Part shown: one piece after another, positions 11,063 to 23,402 of the stretch
Position numbering within the stretch: the first letter of the stretch is position 1
How the letters are laid out: each line of letters opens with the position of its first letter
Source of the DNA: Undaria pinnatifida
Lineage: Eukaryota > Sar > Phaeophyceae > Laminariales > Alariaceae
Assembly (NCBI GenBank): GCA_012845835.1
Contig: JABAKD010000024.1
Coordinates: forward strand, 533,862-597,861
DNA: 64,000 bases
Direction: 5' to 3'
Position numbers and translations under genes: made by a program
The notes under the pieces: model-generated
What the model saw: the letters and a program-made list of their open reading frames with translations, nothing else
Database searches by the model: none
What the model was told of the DNA's origin: nothing

Positions 11063-13974
11063 TGAGCTAGAAACAAAAAGAAAAATTAGGGAGGCACCTC
11101 CACGTAGAAACGTGCGAACAAGAGGTTCCAAAGATTCGGCGTGTTGGCGGCATGTGCAACGCCTCTTCTTGCGCCTGTATCTGTACCGAAGGGGAGTAGT
11201 CAGGGGAGAGTTAGAGGTCATCGTGCGATAGAACGCTTCGGGCTATCTCCGCGAGCCGTGCTGTGCTGATGGGCATGGCTCAAGCTGCGATGAGGCTGTT
11301 CAAAGGCGTAGGTGAGAAAGTCGAACGCGCTAAACACCAGCCACACGTTCAACAAGGTATTGCAGCGTCAGAAGCACTCTGTCACATTTCTGAACAAGCA
11401 TGGAGAGCGTTGGCGTGTTGTTGTAGGGGTTGCCATGTTGAGGGGTGTCAGAGCTTATGGGTGCCAGACCCATAACGAAGAATACGCCAACCCTGACATC
11501 GACGATACTAGCGGCACTGTTCCACGGCGTCGACGGGGCTGTTGCCGTTGTAAGCAGCAGCGTTGTTTATTGCGTCTGTGCCCTGTATTGTGACCTCGGG
11601 ACACGCGCCGTCAACCATTGCGTCCCTGACGTCAACCATTACACCCCACCCCGTCAGCCACCCCTGCTGATGCAGCTGCTAGTTTTTTTTCGCACTTTAT
11701 ATGGAACTCGAGATTCGCCGAACTAAACAACTCATTCCTTCACGGTCACCAGACGTTTTGCAAACGACGACAAGAACGGATAGTATTGTCCTAATTGTGT
11801 TGCCGTGTTGTGTAGTTCATATCCCCTTCGTTCCTTTCGCGTGGGGTGGGTCGGTGATGCGGATGGTTACTCTGGCAGTAAAAAATTGTCTAGACCTTTC
11901 TCCCTCGTACGCACGTCGTATTTATAATCATTGTTCCAGCGCCTCAGGCGCGAGCGCGTGTCACGTGTTGGCAAGCACGGTTGCTAGTGGACGAGAGGTG
12001 GCCAATCTCACACGTCTTGCGTAGGGGGACGCGTCGGCAGGGAGGACATAGGACACTTGTGAACACGCCTAGTTGGCAAGGACGCAGGAGGTAGTGTTTT
12101 ATTTGGAGCTGGCGTGGACTACGAATGTTACATGAAATAACATGGTAATAACCAACAACGAACAGTGTTAACGACTAGTATATCCATTACTTCAGTTTAG
12201 TTTTCGAGAGCACAAGTTCCTCTCGTCGAACGCCACTTCACGACGAAGCTATTTTAGGCCACTGTCGTCGCATTCAGCTGTCGTTACATTCTTGCCCAAA
12301 AACGACAGATCGTAGCCAAGGACGTACCCCTGGGTGTCGTCGACGTCGACGTAAAAAACAGGGTGTCACAAGAGTAAGGAAGCATCCGAGGAATGTGTCT
12401 GGCGCCCTTAAACAAACAACCTTGGCCTCAAGTTTGAGTAGCCGGTCTGACCTGCACAATTGGATACTGTAGAACTGGATACCCGAACATACATGAGGGT
12501 CGTGTCTCGCATGAAGGACACGTGTCTCTTGCAATTATTGCAAAGATGTCGATAAAATTAAGAATGCTTCGCTACGGGTCTTGAGACACCGCAGTTACCC
12601 TCGAGTGGTGCTAAAGTGCAATGTGTGCTACGCTAAACACCGTCACGGTCGCCTTCCACCAGGTGATAGTTGGCCTATACACTGCCTTGTTCTATCCTGC
12701 GTAGCTGACGCTGCAACATACTGCGCCACACGGTGGTGGGCACATAGGCCCCAACGTTCGGGAACAAATAGCTGCACGTAACTACCCTTCGTTACCTTTG
12801 CTCTCTGTCAGGGTTGGTCGACATCGTCCAGAAGATGCCCCGGGTGTTTTGCCAGTTCGTGCTTACAACGAACATCCTCGTCCACGATGGGCTCTTGTTG
12901 GCCGAGGTACTACTGTTGAATAATCTAACGTTCGATGCTTGAGTACGAGCCTTCTGAGCTCTACTAGACCTGCCACACACTCCTACTCGCTGTCTTTAGC
13001 CTGTGAAATTGCAATATTCTCCGTTCGTAGAGTTGTGCGATAGCTGTACCTGCATCAGCGGACTCTGTGCGGAAATGGGCTATTTGCTGAACGTAAAGAT
13101 AGTTGGGAGGAGGGCGATCTTTGCTGGACGGATGAAGACCAGGTAAGTTTGGCTGATCGCCACGGCGGCAAAATGGGTATCTCATTGAGTGCAGATAATC
13201 GAGTTCAGCAATGACCTTTCAGCCGCTACCGCGCAAAAGATGCGTGATTCTATCACGCTGGGATGGTATGACGAGTCTCAATTTGCCGTGAGCAACCCAC
13301 GACGTATCGAACGGGGAAAAACGTGACTTGCAGCTCCAAGCCGGCCTTTTGCGTAGACAACGGGCTATGATATTAGTCAAGGTGACAGGGCACTTTCTTA
13401 AGTTCTAGGACGAGAGGACTGCACTCTGTGCTAGATTAGGAGGGTGGGGGGGTGGCAGTCTCAGGGACAGAATAAGTGGCGCAAGCATTTTCCCTAACTG
13501 GGCGATGGCGAGGGAGCCGGGGGGATTCCCTAGCTGCAGGGGGGGGAAGGTTGGTGCAAGACATCGAGCTGCGAAGAGAACCTGAAGGCCGGGAGACGTC
13601 GGTTAGGACGGTTCATGTGCCGTGTGTCAGGAAGGCCGAAGTCTGAAAGGTCTATTTTGCCCCACCATGACATTAGCTTTGCAGTTAAACACCATCCATG
13701 TATAAGCTTCGTACTCCTTTTGTTGGTGATTATCAATAAGTTCTTTGCGAGGGGGAATTGCGGGAGGCGGCTCAGGTGGTCGTCAGGGGACGAGGGGCTG
13801 TGGACCATGGGTGCCGGCTGGCCTTCTGTGCGTAGGGGGGGGGGTGCATTGTTGTACATGCACTGTTATTGTGACTAGTACGAAGTTTTGACACTCAAGA
13901 TCAGCATTATGCGATGACAAGCTCAAAAACATACCGAGGTGAATCCCAACGAGACCGCCAACCGCAATCCCATC
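11063..13974. other. No recognised feature
   Basis: Mixed-composition sequence with only short open frames. I found no domain, splice-compatible exon series, tRNA or mobile-element terminus here. Confidence 0.4.
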
Positions 13975-14265
13975 TATGACACATCTTTGACCCATGTATA
14001 ACCCATGTATGACGCATGTATGACACATGTATGACACGTGTATGACATATGTATGACGCATATATGACCCATGTATAACACACGTATGACCCATGTATGA
14101 CACCTGTATGACACATTTATGACGCATATATGAAACATATATGACCAGGGTGTAAAACCCATGTATGACATATGTATGAACCATGTATGACCCATGTATG
14201 ACCCATGTATGACACATGTGTGACCCATGTATGACCCATGTATGACCCATGTAGTATGCGACATG
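13975..14265. repeat. CATGTATGACC 11 bp minisatellite (array C)
   Basis: About 25 units of CCCATGTATGA with variants (ACACATGTATG, CGCATATATGA) between TCTATGACACATC and GCGACATGTATG. Confidence 0.95.
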
Positions 14266-14534
14266 TATGACACGTGCAACGGTAGACGTGCGCCAACCAT
14301 TACTTTTGCTTAGGCGCCTCACTTGAAGTACAAGCGTGTCAACTGTCCAATAGCTTAATAGCTTAATACCTTGATAGCTTGATAGCTTAACAGCTGAAAC
14401 AATACACAACATCAACAAAAAATAAAACGCACAGCAAAAAATGTTGAAATTTCGACAATTTTTGAGTTCAGCAACCCCGTGATTCCTCAGACAACAAGCG
14501 GCCAACAAGTGCTATCTCTATCGTAGAGCGCGTG

Positions 14535-15037
14535 CTACCATCACCATCAACATCACCATCACCATCACCATCACCATCACCATCACCATCACCATCACCA
14601 TCACCATCACCATCACCGTCACCATCACCATCACCATCACCATCACCATCACCATCACCATTACCATTACCATCACCAACACCATCACCATCACCGTCAC
14701 CATCACCATCACCATCACTACCACCATCAAAATCACCATCACCATCACCATCACCATCACCATCACCATCACCATTACCATCACCATCACCGTCACCATC
14801 ACCATCACCATCACTACCACCATCAAAATCACCATCACCATCACCATCACCATCACCATCACCGTCACCATCACCATCACCATCACCATCACCATCACCT
14901 TCACCATCACCATTACCATCACCATCACCATAACCCTTACCATCACCATCACCATAACCATCACCATCACCATCACCATCACTATCACTAGCACCATCAC
15001 CATCACCATCACCATCACCATCACCATCACCATCACC
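14535..15037. repeat. (CATCAC)n hexanucleotide microsatellite, ~500 bp
   Basis: Near-uninterrupted CATCAC units with variants CGTCAC, CATTAC, CACTAC and CATCAA. A longer motif (ACTACCACCATCAAAATCAC) occurs twice, about 100 bp apart (14717, 14813). It ends directly at the LTR. Confidence 0.97.
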
Positions 15038-15443
15038 TGTTGGTAAATCCGTAACTTCTAGAGTAAGAGATATTGTATTAATGAGACCTTGGTCTGAAGA
15101 GAGGTCGGGCAGTGGCGTGAACGAGTGGGGCGAACACAAAGGCTGCGAGCTCCCACGCCACTTCAGGAAAATGCGCACAATCGGACCAATGCAACGTACC
15201 CATCACGGAAATAAGCCGGTAATCCGACCTCTAGCAACAATACGGGAGTATTCTACCTGAAAATTGTCCGATGTACCATACATAATATTACGGTCCAATG
15301 TATAATCCTTAGGTGTGTACAATCTACCGAACTACCGCAGCACCACAAAGAGTTTCCCTATGTGCTAGCTCGGCAACCTCAGATCGTCAGTTCCGCTATT
15401 CAAATATTCCAATCAGATGTCCTACCGCAACTCAGTCGATACA
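15038..15443 (-). repeat. LTR (3' LTR in element orientation)
   Basis: Starts TGTTGGTAAATCCGTAACTT on the + strand and ends near GCAACTCAGTCGATACA. It shares long blocks with 20777-21181, for example GAGATATTGTATTAATGAGA and TGTACAATCTACCGAACTAC. The outer boundary at the right end of the copy is uncertain by a few bases. Confidence 0.88.
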
Positions 15444-15531
15444 CACGGCCGCTATTACGAGCACCCTCCCTAGGGGCTGTTGTATCTGCCAGACCAAATG
15501 TATATCATAGACAAAAAAACGACTTAGACTT

Positions 15532-16233
15532 TTACTTATCATCCCTCGAGCCAAATGCAAAGTCGCGGTGAATTTGAAAAAGATCTCTCGGCAGAGCCTT
15601 CGTGAGGGTGTCCGCATGCTGTTTTTCGCTGGGAACATGCGTGACCTCGATCACACCCTCCTCGGTCAAATTCCTAAGAAAGTGGTGCCTCACGTCGTTG
15701 TGCTTACTCCTACTCGAGCTAAGCGGATTCTCTGCACGCGCAATCGCTCCTTCGTTGTCCTCGATGACGTCGATCTTACTAGGTTTCCAACTAAGCCTCA
15801 GGAACTGAAGCATTCCGTTCACAAACAGAGCCTCCTTCACACCATCGCCCATCGCAAAATACTCTGCTTCAGAAGTCGACTTTGAAACGCATTTCTGCGT
15901 CCTAGAAATCAAAACCACAAGCATCGCAGCCACAAACACCATCGCTCCCGAAACTGATCTACGGTCAGTGGCCTCGCTCGCAAAGTCGGCATCTACGTAC
16001 ACCAACCTGCCTACGTCTACAGAACTGTCCTGCTTGAACTTCAGAGTTAGATGCGCCGTTTCCAGGAGATAATTCAGGATCTTCTGGGCTGCCTCCCAGT
16101 GGCTTCTCTTTAACTCGTGAGAGTGACTCGCCACAGCCCGCACAGCATTCGAGATGTCAGGCCTCGTCGGGCTGGTGATCCACATCAGGCTCCCCACCGC
16201 CTCTCGGAACGGCACATCTCCTGCCCCCTCATC
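15532..16233 (-). pseudogene. Copia RNase H
   Basis: Contains EAVGSLMWITSPTRPDISNA, then LVYVDADFASEATDRRSVSG and SKSTSEAEYFAMGDGVKEA with the RNase H Asp and Glu, and the tail ADTLTKALPRDLF, as in Copia elements. It ends at 15532 just inside the 3' LTR region. Confidence 0.92.
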
Positions 16234-17045
16234 CTACTTCAAGAACCTGTTATCGTTGGCAAGGGAAGCAGGGATCGAGCTGGTGCGACAAATATTTATT
16301 ATCTCGAGAATACTCCCGATGTAACTCTCTTGAGAAATCACAATCGTGCTAGCCTCGCGGTCGCGAATAAATTCGCAACCAAGAAAGAACTTGACCTCAC
16401 CCAAATTCTTCGCAACAAGAGAGTCATCTAGTGCCTCCACAACCACCTTAGCCAGACTCTTAGTTCCTGCAAACAGAATATCATTCACATGAATCGCGAC
16501 CATCCCCACAACCTCGGCTCCCATCACAAAACGCAGGACACAGGGGTCAGACATAGACTGCTCGAAATCAATCCTCTTCAGGTCCGACACTAGCCTCTTG
16601 TAGAATGTTCTAGATGCCTGCTTCAATCCGTACAAACTCTTGTTCAAACGGGAAACCTTTCCTGACATCGAACCGCAGCCAGGATGCAACTTCATGAACA
16701 CCTCGTGATCCAATTCCGACTGAACAAGCGCTTGCTCAATACCCCAGTGGAGTAATTCCAAGTTGTACTTGCACGCCAAAGCACTACTAACAATCGCTGA
16801 GATGCAGCATTTGCGGTTGGCGAGAAAGTCTCAAGATAGTCCACACCATACTTCTGCTTGAAGCCCTTCGCTACAAGCCTAGCCTTGGCCTTTACTCTCT
16901 TCCCTGGTTCGTCTGCTTTCCATTTGAAAGCTCATTTAGCATCAATCACATTACAGCCTACTGGGACCTTTACTGCTAACGTGAACGTTCCTGCTCTTAT
17001 CAAGCCTTCAATTTCGGCAGACCTGGCTACCTCCCAAATGTTGAC
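16234..17045 (-). pseudogene. Copia reverse transcriptase, catalytically broken
   Basis: It starts around EIEGLIRAGTFTLAVKVP and continues [20 protein letters not shown]. After a frameshift near 16800 it reads [18 protein letters not shown]. The motif A aspartate (HWD in relatives) is Gly, and the YVDD box is HVND. A stop replaces Trp at 16932-16934, and a further stop at 16234-16236 separates it from RNase H. LNKSLYGLKQASRTFY is typical of Copia. Confidence 0.92.
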
Positions 17046-17350
17046 GCAATTTGATCGCTGGGCTTCTTGATAGCTACCAGGCTCTGACTCGACATCCTGA
17101 ACCAGTTATCTTGGCAATTCGTTTTCGTCACCTGCTCTCTGCTCCGCCACAAGTGCCAATACTATCTCTGATGCGGAGATGGGTCGTAAAGTGGCCACAA
17201 GGCCAGGTAGGCTCTGCTGGTTAACTGCACGGGTTTGCGCGCGAGTTATACCGTCTCTTACTTCATCATTCTCACGCGCAGGAGTATTAAAGTCAGCAAG
17301 CTCAGCGACATGCCGCGGACGACGAGCGGCTGGAGGGGGTGCCTCCGCCT

Positions 17351-18466
17351 TTACGGCCCTTCCGACCCAATCGACTCTACATCATCATCCCCTCCCGGTC
17401 CAATCGACTCTACCTCATCATCCCCTCCCGGATTCCCCATGTCTACCCCTTCTGCCTCCTGCCCTCCCTGCCCCTCCCCATCAGTCTCAGGCGCTGGAGA
17501 AGACACAGAGGGAGCTGCTCTATCAGAGTAATTGTTCACGGGCGAGAACGGTTCAGAGGGGGAAGATGGAACAGAGGGGTATTGGCCTACACTGCCTGCA
17601 TCGACACTGACAACCTCATCGATTCCTGCACCAGAAGCCGTTACATCACGTGTTAAAAGTGTGTGGGAAACTCCTCTCCCAATAATCTCCCATACCTCGG
17701 CTTCTACATCGTCATCACTTTCCTCCCCTCCCTCCTCTGCGACCTCTATTGGCAAGGAATGTTGCAGTGGAGGGAGCTGTGGCGGCAACACCTCCCATGT
17801 CACATCCCTCGCTTCCTGAATAGTCCCAGCCCTCGCAAGTACTCTATAACAATCAGGGGGTTGGTCTCTCGAAGGACCGACATAAAAGCAACTCTCACTC
17901 TTCGGTAACAGCTTCGACGGTCGCTGCCGCCTGCAGTAGGCCGGTTTCAAAAGCGGATACGGTCTAGCAGGACGAGGTTCTCCATACCACATCTCAAACG
18001 GTGACTTAAAGTCAGGGTAAGCAGAACATGCGGTGTGGTTCATTGCTTCGCAAGCCCAGTGCATAGCCTCAGCCCAGAGTTTGTCAGTCTTAGGTAACTG
18101 CACATGCCCAAAAAAAACTTTCGCCTGAATATGAGCCGCCATCGCGGCCTCCTTAATCAATCCCAACCCACGCTCTGCAGCACCATTATATTGCGGAATA
18201 TAAGCCGGGGTGAACTCTTGTTTGGTCAAAAGCTCATGGCACGCAGATGCGAATTCCCTCACGATAAACTCCCCTCCATTGTCAGATCTAACGATCTCAA
18301 CCAATGATGGGATCCCATCAGCACGCACACTCGCAGGAAAACTTCGGAAAGCACTGCCAGCGTCTGATTTATTTATCAGGAAGTACATCCATGCACGCCT
18401 TGTCAAACCATCCTTCACAATCATGGGGCAATGTTGACCCCCTACGGACGCAACGTCTTTCCTCAC
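17351..18466 (-). pseudogene. Copia integrase core
   Basis: The DDE triad is visible: Asp in MIVKDGLTRR (residue 19 of this frame), Asp62 in VRSDNGGEF and Glu99 in NGAAERGLGL, with a D-to-E distance of 37. Downstream are WAEAMHWACEAMNHT and the SCFYVGPS block. The acidic C-terminal linker has a duplicated GGDDxVESIG. A frameshift near 17350 moves the continuation (AEAPPPAARRPRHVAELADF) to another frame. Confidence 0.9.
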
Positions 18467-19144
18467 TCACGGGTCAACAAAAACTCCGTCCAATTTTTTA
18501 TCTGATCTACGTTTAGTTTCATGAGAAACTCCTATCCTAATAGCCTTCGACATTGAACATCCCGTACAAGCATGCATGTCACCAACCAACTCGGTACATA
18601 GTCGCTTTGCAGTAGTACGAACCAATCCCTCGTGTGAATGAGCATACATGTTGTGGAAGTCGTTCACATCCATCGTGGTTTCATGCTTGGGGTTTGAAGG
18701 AGTGAGGGCAGCCAACACCGTACCAATAGAGTCTTCTCCTAGACGATACGAAGTCGCAATCAGCATGCCATCAAAGTTCTGAAAAGTGACTTGTCCTTGA
18801 AAAGCAATCATAACACCATCAGGACCATCAAGACCGTTCCATGACTCGCCATCAAACTCTGCGCTCAGAGAAAAGAGGTTGTATCCCAAGTTGGGGGAGT
18901 ACAACACGTTCTTCAGCTCTACGGAAAACTCGCTGCCAACAGTCATAAGCACCAACTCCAGTGTTCCAGATGATTCGACCTCACAAGACACGCCACCAAT
19001 TCCGTTAACGTTCCTCTGGTAAGGCTTCAAATCCTCCGTGCAAGCGAGAAAATCTGTCATGTGAAAAGCAGTGCCCGTGTCCGCATACCAATCCTTGATA
19101 TACTTAGACTTGTTAACAGCGTTCAGAATCATATCCTCGTTCAC
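18467..19144 (-). pseudogene. Copia protease and GAG-pre-integrase region
   Basis: Contains the aspartic protease motif DWYADTGTAFHMTD (active-site DTG) and LKNVLYSPNLGYNLFSL. It then has the integrase zinc-binding region with HNMYAHSHEG and CTGC. A TGA at 18467-18469 splits DGVFVDP from the downstream VRKDVAS. Confidence 0.88.
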
Positions 19145-19150
19145 AGCGCT

Positions 19151-19983
19151 CTAAATCAGATCATCTCGTGATGTCAGCAGACACGTCAAACCAGAAACAT
19201 CGTACATCATACTGCCCAACTCTTCACATGCCTGCACAATCACATCATTCCGGCGTGCTAGCGGACACTCCAAAAAGAAAATGTCAGACTTCTCACCGCC
19301 CTCATCCTCGTCAGCCTCGGATTTCCCAGTCTGTGTGGGATGAGCGATGATGCGAGCCAGGCAGTCCTTCCTCAACTGACCCTCCTCTCTACACTTGAAA
19401 CACTTCCCCTGAAAAGTCATTTTTTTGGACGAATCAGACTCGGAGATAGCCTTCGGCTTGTTGTTGTGCTTCTTGCTTCTCTTCCTGTCAATCCTAGACA
19501 CCAGAGCACCACTTCTGTGCTTCCCCGAACCACCCTGTGCCTGCAAGTCTAGGTAACGCTCACGCACTTTAGTCTCGATGAACGATGGGTCATTCGGACA
19601 GAATACCACAAGAGTCTCACGCAAAGTCTTGTACTCGTGCGACAGCCCTTCAAGCATCAGATTGCACACCTCCCTATCATCCTTCTTGACTTCAAGCATT
19701 TGCAGAACACCAAGCGTTTCTCTCATGGATGCAAAGAAGGTTGCAGGATTTCGTTCGAACACATGCGCAGTGACTTCAGTTTCTCCACGCGCACACGAAT
19801 CTGACTCCGGCTCAACGGAAGGAAATTATCCTTTAGCACACGAAACGCCTTGCTGGGGGAACCAGCATGCCTAACCATGATTTGCAGACTATCCTTCTTC
19901 AAGCAGTCGAACAGAAACCACCAAGCCATCTCTGCCTGACGAATCACACCCACATTGAAACCCTTCTCTACCGAGGGGGTCAA
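19151..19983 (-). pseudogene. Copia gag core and altered zinc knuckle
   Basis: Two overlapping frames join by a frameshift near 19750. The first has AEMAWWFLFDCLKKDSLQ and AFRVLKDNFLPLSRSQIRVR. The second has ETLGVLQMLEVKKDDREVCN and EGLSHEYKTLRETL. The zinc knuckle reads CFKCREEGQLRKDC: the usual His is Gln, so zinc binding is probably impaired. The frame ends at a stop (19151-19153) that interrupts an otherwise continuous gag-pol. Confidence 0.85.
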
Positions 19984-20211
19984 GTCAAAACCAATGTCTG
20001 CAATCGGAATCTCAATTTAGGAAACAAACGCCTCATGCAGGTTGTTGTGTCGGGCACTCAGCAGAAAGTTCTGCGACCATGAGGGGTACGACACATCGCT
20101 GCCGCCAAAAACAGGAGCTTTGGGAACTTTAAAAGGACCCTTACCAAACTTTTCTCCTGTGTCAATAATGTCAGCCCCAGGAATCAGTGTGTTTCCACTG
20201 GCGACGTTTTC

Positions 20212-20688
20212 TCACCACTCACTCGACAGAGAAGGAGCGGGCGGAACAGCGGACTGGCTACCTACAGCAGCCCTACCGACAGTCCTGTGAATCGAACAAA
20301 AGTTTACTGCAGGAAGAAAGGAACGGTTTTCAGCAGATACATTAGGGTTCAAGCCTGAGCTAACACTCCTACTCCCAACCCGCATGCTGGACACGCCAAA
20401 GCCTTGGGCATCGCCGCTCGTACTTCCCGCGGCCCCGCCGGTGGCACCCGATTGGTGCGCACCAGCCTCTAGTCCGGTGTCTCTAGGTGCTACACGCTCA
20501 GAATCAGAGGACTCCACTTCCTTTCCTTGCTGCATCTCAACGAGAGACTTAAGTAGATTTTGCTGCGATGACACGAGAGCCGCAAGCTCAGACAACTGTG
20601 TCTCTAAGGAACCCATCCTCTCACCAACCTCCTGCGATCCACCCTGAGATGGGTTGACCGGAGGATTCTCGTTCCCCAGTTCAGCCAT
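20212..20688 (-). pseudogene. Copia gag, N-terminal part
   Basis: 158-codon frame beginning MAELGNENPPVNPSQGG with a predicted coiled-coil-like stretch (GSLETQLSELAALVSSQQNL), then a Gly/Ser/Ala-rich linker. It is the first coding segment after the 5' LTR and stops before the gag core. Confidence 0.7.
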
Positions 20689-20776
20689 GATGAGGCAGGG
20701 TGATTAAGCCTTTCTCGACAGACCAGTGGAGCAAGTCCAGGGGGCCGAAGCAGCAGCCGACTGATGCGCTATAGCG

Positions 20777-21181
20777 TGTTGGTAAATCCGTGACTTCTGG
20801 AGAAAGAGATATTGTATTAATGAGACCTTGGTCTGGAGAGGCAGGTCCGGAAGTGGAATGAACGAGTGGGGCGAGCACAAAAGCTGCGAGCTCCCACGCC
20901 ACTTCGGAAAGATGCACATAATCGGACCAATGCAACTTACCCATCACGGCAATAAGCCATTAATCGGACCTCTAGCAACAATACGGTCTACCTCAAATTG
21001 TCCGATATACCATGTATACTCCTACGGTCCAATGTATAACCCTTAGGTGTGTACAATCTACCGAACTACCGCAGCACCACAAACAATATTCCTATGTGCT
21101 AGCTCGGCAACCTCAGATCGACAGTCCCGCAATTAAAATCATCCAATCAAATATTCTACCGCAACTCAGTCGATAAAATCA
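20777..21181 (-). repeat. LTR (5' LTR in element orientation)
   Basis: Starts TGTTGGTAAATCCGTGACTT on the + strand and ends near GCAACTCAGTCGATA. Indels relative to the other LTR include loss of the GGGAGTATTCTACC-type stretch. No clear primer-binding site was identified in the adjacent 20700-20776 segment. Confidence 0.88.
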
Positions 21182-21680
21182 GAAGTCTGGCAAAGTAATA
21201 AACACTACCAGGCAGCCGATATCACCTCTCTAGCCATCCATGCCGTAGTTCTAATTCATTTCGTCCTCCCCCCCCCCCCCCCCCGCCTCCCCCTCTCTTT
21301 TTGCCCCGCTCCCTCTAGTCCAAACGTCCCACCTAAAATCGAAATCTGCCAGAGTAATAAACAATACCACTTAGTTGATATCACCTCATTATCTTTCTAG
21401 CCATCCATGCCGTAGACCAAGTCACCCCCCCCCACTCCCCACCAGGGAAATAAACACTACCAAAACTGATATCACCTCATTTTCTTTCTAGCCATCCATG
21501 CTGTAGCTCCAGTTCACCCCCCCCCCCCCCTCCCTTTTTCCCTGCTCCCTCTTGTTCAAACGCCTCACCTAAAATCAAAATCTGCCAGAGAAATAAACAC
21601 TACCAGGTACTTGATATCACTTCATTATATTTCTAGCCATCCCTGCCGTAGCTCCAATTCACCCCCCTTCCCCCCCCCCA
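21182..21680. repeat. Satellite with ~120-130 bp units containing poly-C tracts
   Basis: Four units share AATCTGCCAGAGTAATAAAC, GATATCACCTCATT and TTTCTAGCCATCCATGCCGT followed by a C homopolymer of varying length (near 21270, 21427, 21517, 21660). It directly follows the Copia LTR. Confidence 0.88.
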
Positions 21681-21702
21681 ACGACCCCTCCTTCCCCACC
21701 AC

Positions 21703-22125
21703 GTGTACCATCGCTCAGACCTAACACCACGCGAATAGCAGGCCCCTACATATATGCAATCTAAAGCTGTTGGGAATCCCCCTACCCCTTCCCCTCCCCC
21801 CCCCCTTCGAACACTCCACCCTCTCCTCACTGGTTGTACAGCTTACAGGATACACTCGAGAAACTGATGCATTTCCTTCCACAGCTGTCATATTTTGTCC
21901 CCCTCAGAAACGGGTTTCATAGTTTCCGCGCACAGACTGACAAACAGCACCCTGTTGACCCTGGTACAAGCTAGTTCCAAGGGGAGTCGCCGACCTATAT
22001 CCTTAATGAAGACACACACCCAGTAATACGCGCGATCGAAGTATCACACACAGCTTGCAAAGTTGAGTCTCGAAAAAAATCTTCGATCTCACAGATGGAG
22101 TGCATTTTATTTCTATAATATGCGT
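21703..22125 (+). repeat. Dispersed repeat, copy 1 (inverted partner at 42545-43095)
   Basis: Shares GATGCATTTCCTTCCACAGC, GTTTCATAGTTTCCGCGCAC-type and AGTCGCCGACCTATATCCTT words with the reverse complement of 42545-43095. Both copies contain a long C/G-rich tract at the same place. Confidence 0.88.
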
Positions 22126-22867
22126 GATGGGAACAGGCCACATACTTTGCCAGATAACGAATGTTGATTGTAGCCTATTAACCAGTCCGGGACTTGATTT
22201 ATATCTTAATTATAATATATATATATGGAATGGAGGGATCGTCTTGATTCTGATATACGAAGGAACCGGGCAATAAACGTGACGATATGGCGTTCACATC
22301 GTCGGACATTCGAAGCAACGTGGGCAGCTTGGATATTGGAGATGCGTTTCCGTGTGCGAACTACAGTACACAATAATAAAAAAACAAGATGCACGACATG
22401 ATCCCATTCGTGCCGCTGCCGCGCACTGGCGGAGACGGTGGATAGAATCGAACCTGCCATGTGTCTTTGCAAAATTGGTGGCCGCACCCAGGCTCCAAAA
22501 GGTATTTACTGTAGTGTTGTTGTTAGAGTGTGGATATGAGAGTACTACTGTGCCCTGTGTCCTGTAGTCAATAGTATTCTGCCGCTACTATCCCGCTATC
22601 CTGTTCACCTTGGCACAAGATCGAAAACATCGAGAACAAGGAGAGCATCGAGAACATGGAAATAAGTCACGTATCTTCAAAGGGTAACGGACCTGAAAAA
22701 AACGCGCGACCGGAGTGACACGCAGCCTTACTGCAAACATAGGCATCGACCCTTAAATTGATCGAACTCACCTGCTGACACACATTTTAAACAATTCGGT
22801 GCAATACTCCCCCGCTGATTATTATGCGCTTGCATCTGAAAATGCGTTCAACCCTTGCTTGCCGTCG

Positions 22868-22928
22868 TGGTTGTTGTTGTTGTTGTTGTTGTTGTTGCTG
22901 CTGCTGTTGTTGCTGCTGTTGTTGTTGT

Positions 22929-22974
<46 letters not shown>

Positions 22975-22988
22975 GCCGTTGTTGTTGT

Positions 22989-23022
<34 letters not shown>

Positions 23023-23080
23023 GCTGTTGTTGTTGTTGTTGTCGTTCTTGTTGTTGTTGTTGTTGCTGTTGCTGTTGAGG
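22868..23080. repeat. (TTG)n trinucleotide tract
   Basis: About 210 bp of TTG with interspersed CTG, TCG and CCG variants. Open frames through it (poly-Leu, poly-Cys, poly-Val; poly-Asn on the other strand) are artefacts. Confidence 0.97.
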
Positions 23081-23196
23081 CTAGCTAGGTCTCCTTCTCT
23101 GACCTCTACGGGGGTGGTGGTGGCAACGCACTTCACTTCTGAGCCTCCCAGAATTCTATAGAGTGGGTTATGCTTTGCAGTAATAATATGAAGAAT

Positions 23197-23400
23197 AGTG
23201 AGGACGCGTGTACGATAGAGGTATCACGTTTCGTCTGAAATAGTTTCTTTCTGAAAAAGAAGGGCTCCTTAAACCAAAATTGTCGGAAATTTGTTTTTTT
23301 TTCTTGCATGGCGATTGTCGTTAGGTATCTAGGCTATGAAAATTTTCCTCCGGTAGCGGTTCTTCTATTCTTCAGGTCAGTTTTGGGGTTGAGAATGACA
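23197..23400 (+). repeat. Dispersed ~220 bp repeat, copy 2
   Basis: Diverged copy of 727-950 in the same orientation; see the shared words there. No coding capacity is evident. Confidence 0.8.
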
Positions 23401-23402
23401 TA

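Larger units (their letters stand above)
15038..21181 (-). mobile_element. Degenerate Ty1/Copia LTR retrotransposon
   Basis: Two similar ~400 bp direct repeats flank a minus-strand gag-pol in Copia order: gag with zinc knuckle, protease, integrase, reverse transcriptase, RNase H. The element is dead. In-frame stops lie at 19151-19153, 18467-18469, 16932-16934 and 16234-16236. Frameshifts occur near 19750, 17350 and 16800. Two of three RT catalytic aspartates are replaced. The LTRs differ by many substitutions and small indels, so insertion is not recent. No target-site duplication is recognisable. The left end abuts a CATCAC microsatellite and the right end abuts a satellite array. Confidence 0.92.

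Noticed and set aside
13783-14508. 241-codon frame with repeated HTWVIHGSYM-type words
   Set aside because: Produced by the CATGTATGACC array; flanking codons show no domain.
14468-15178. 236-codon Asp/Gly-rich frame and overlapping Met/Val and Pro/Ser frames
   Set aside because: All are translations of the CATCAC hexanucleotide tract in different frames.
22799-23161. Poly-Leu, poly-Cys and poly-Asn frames
   Set aside because: They read straight through the TTG trinucleotide tract and have no sequence outside it that looks coding.
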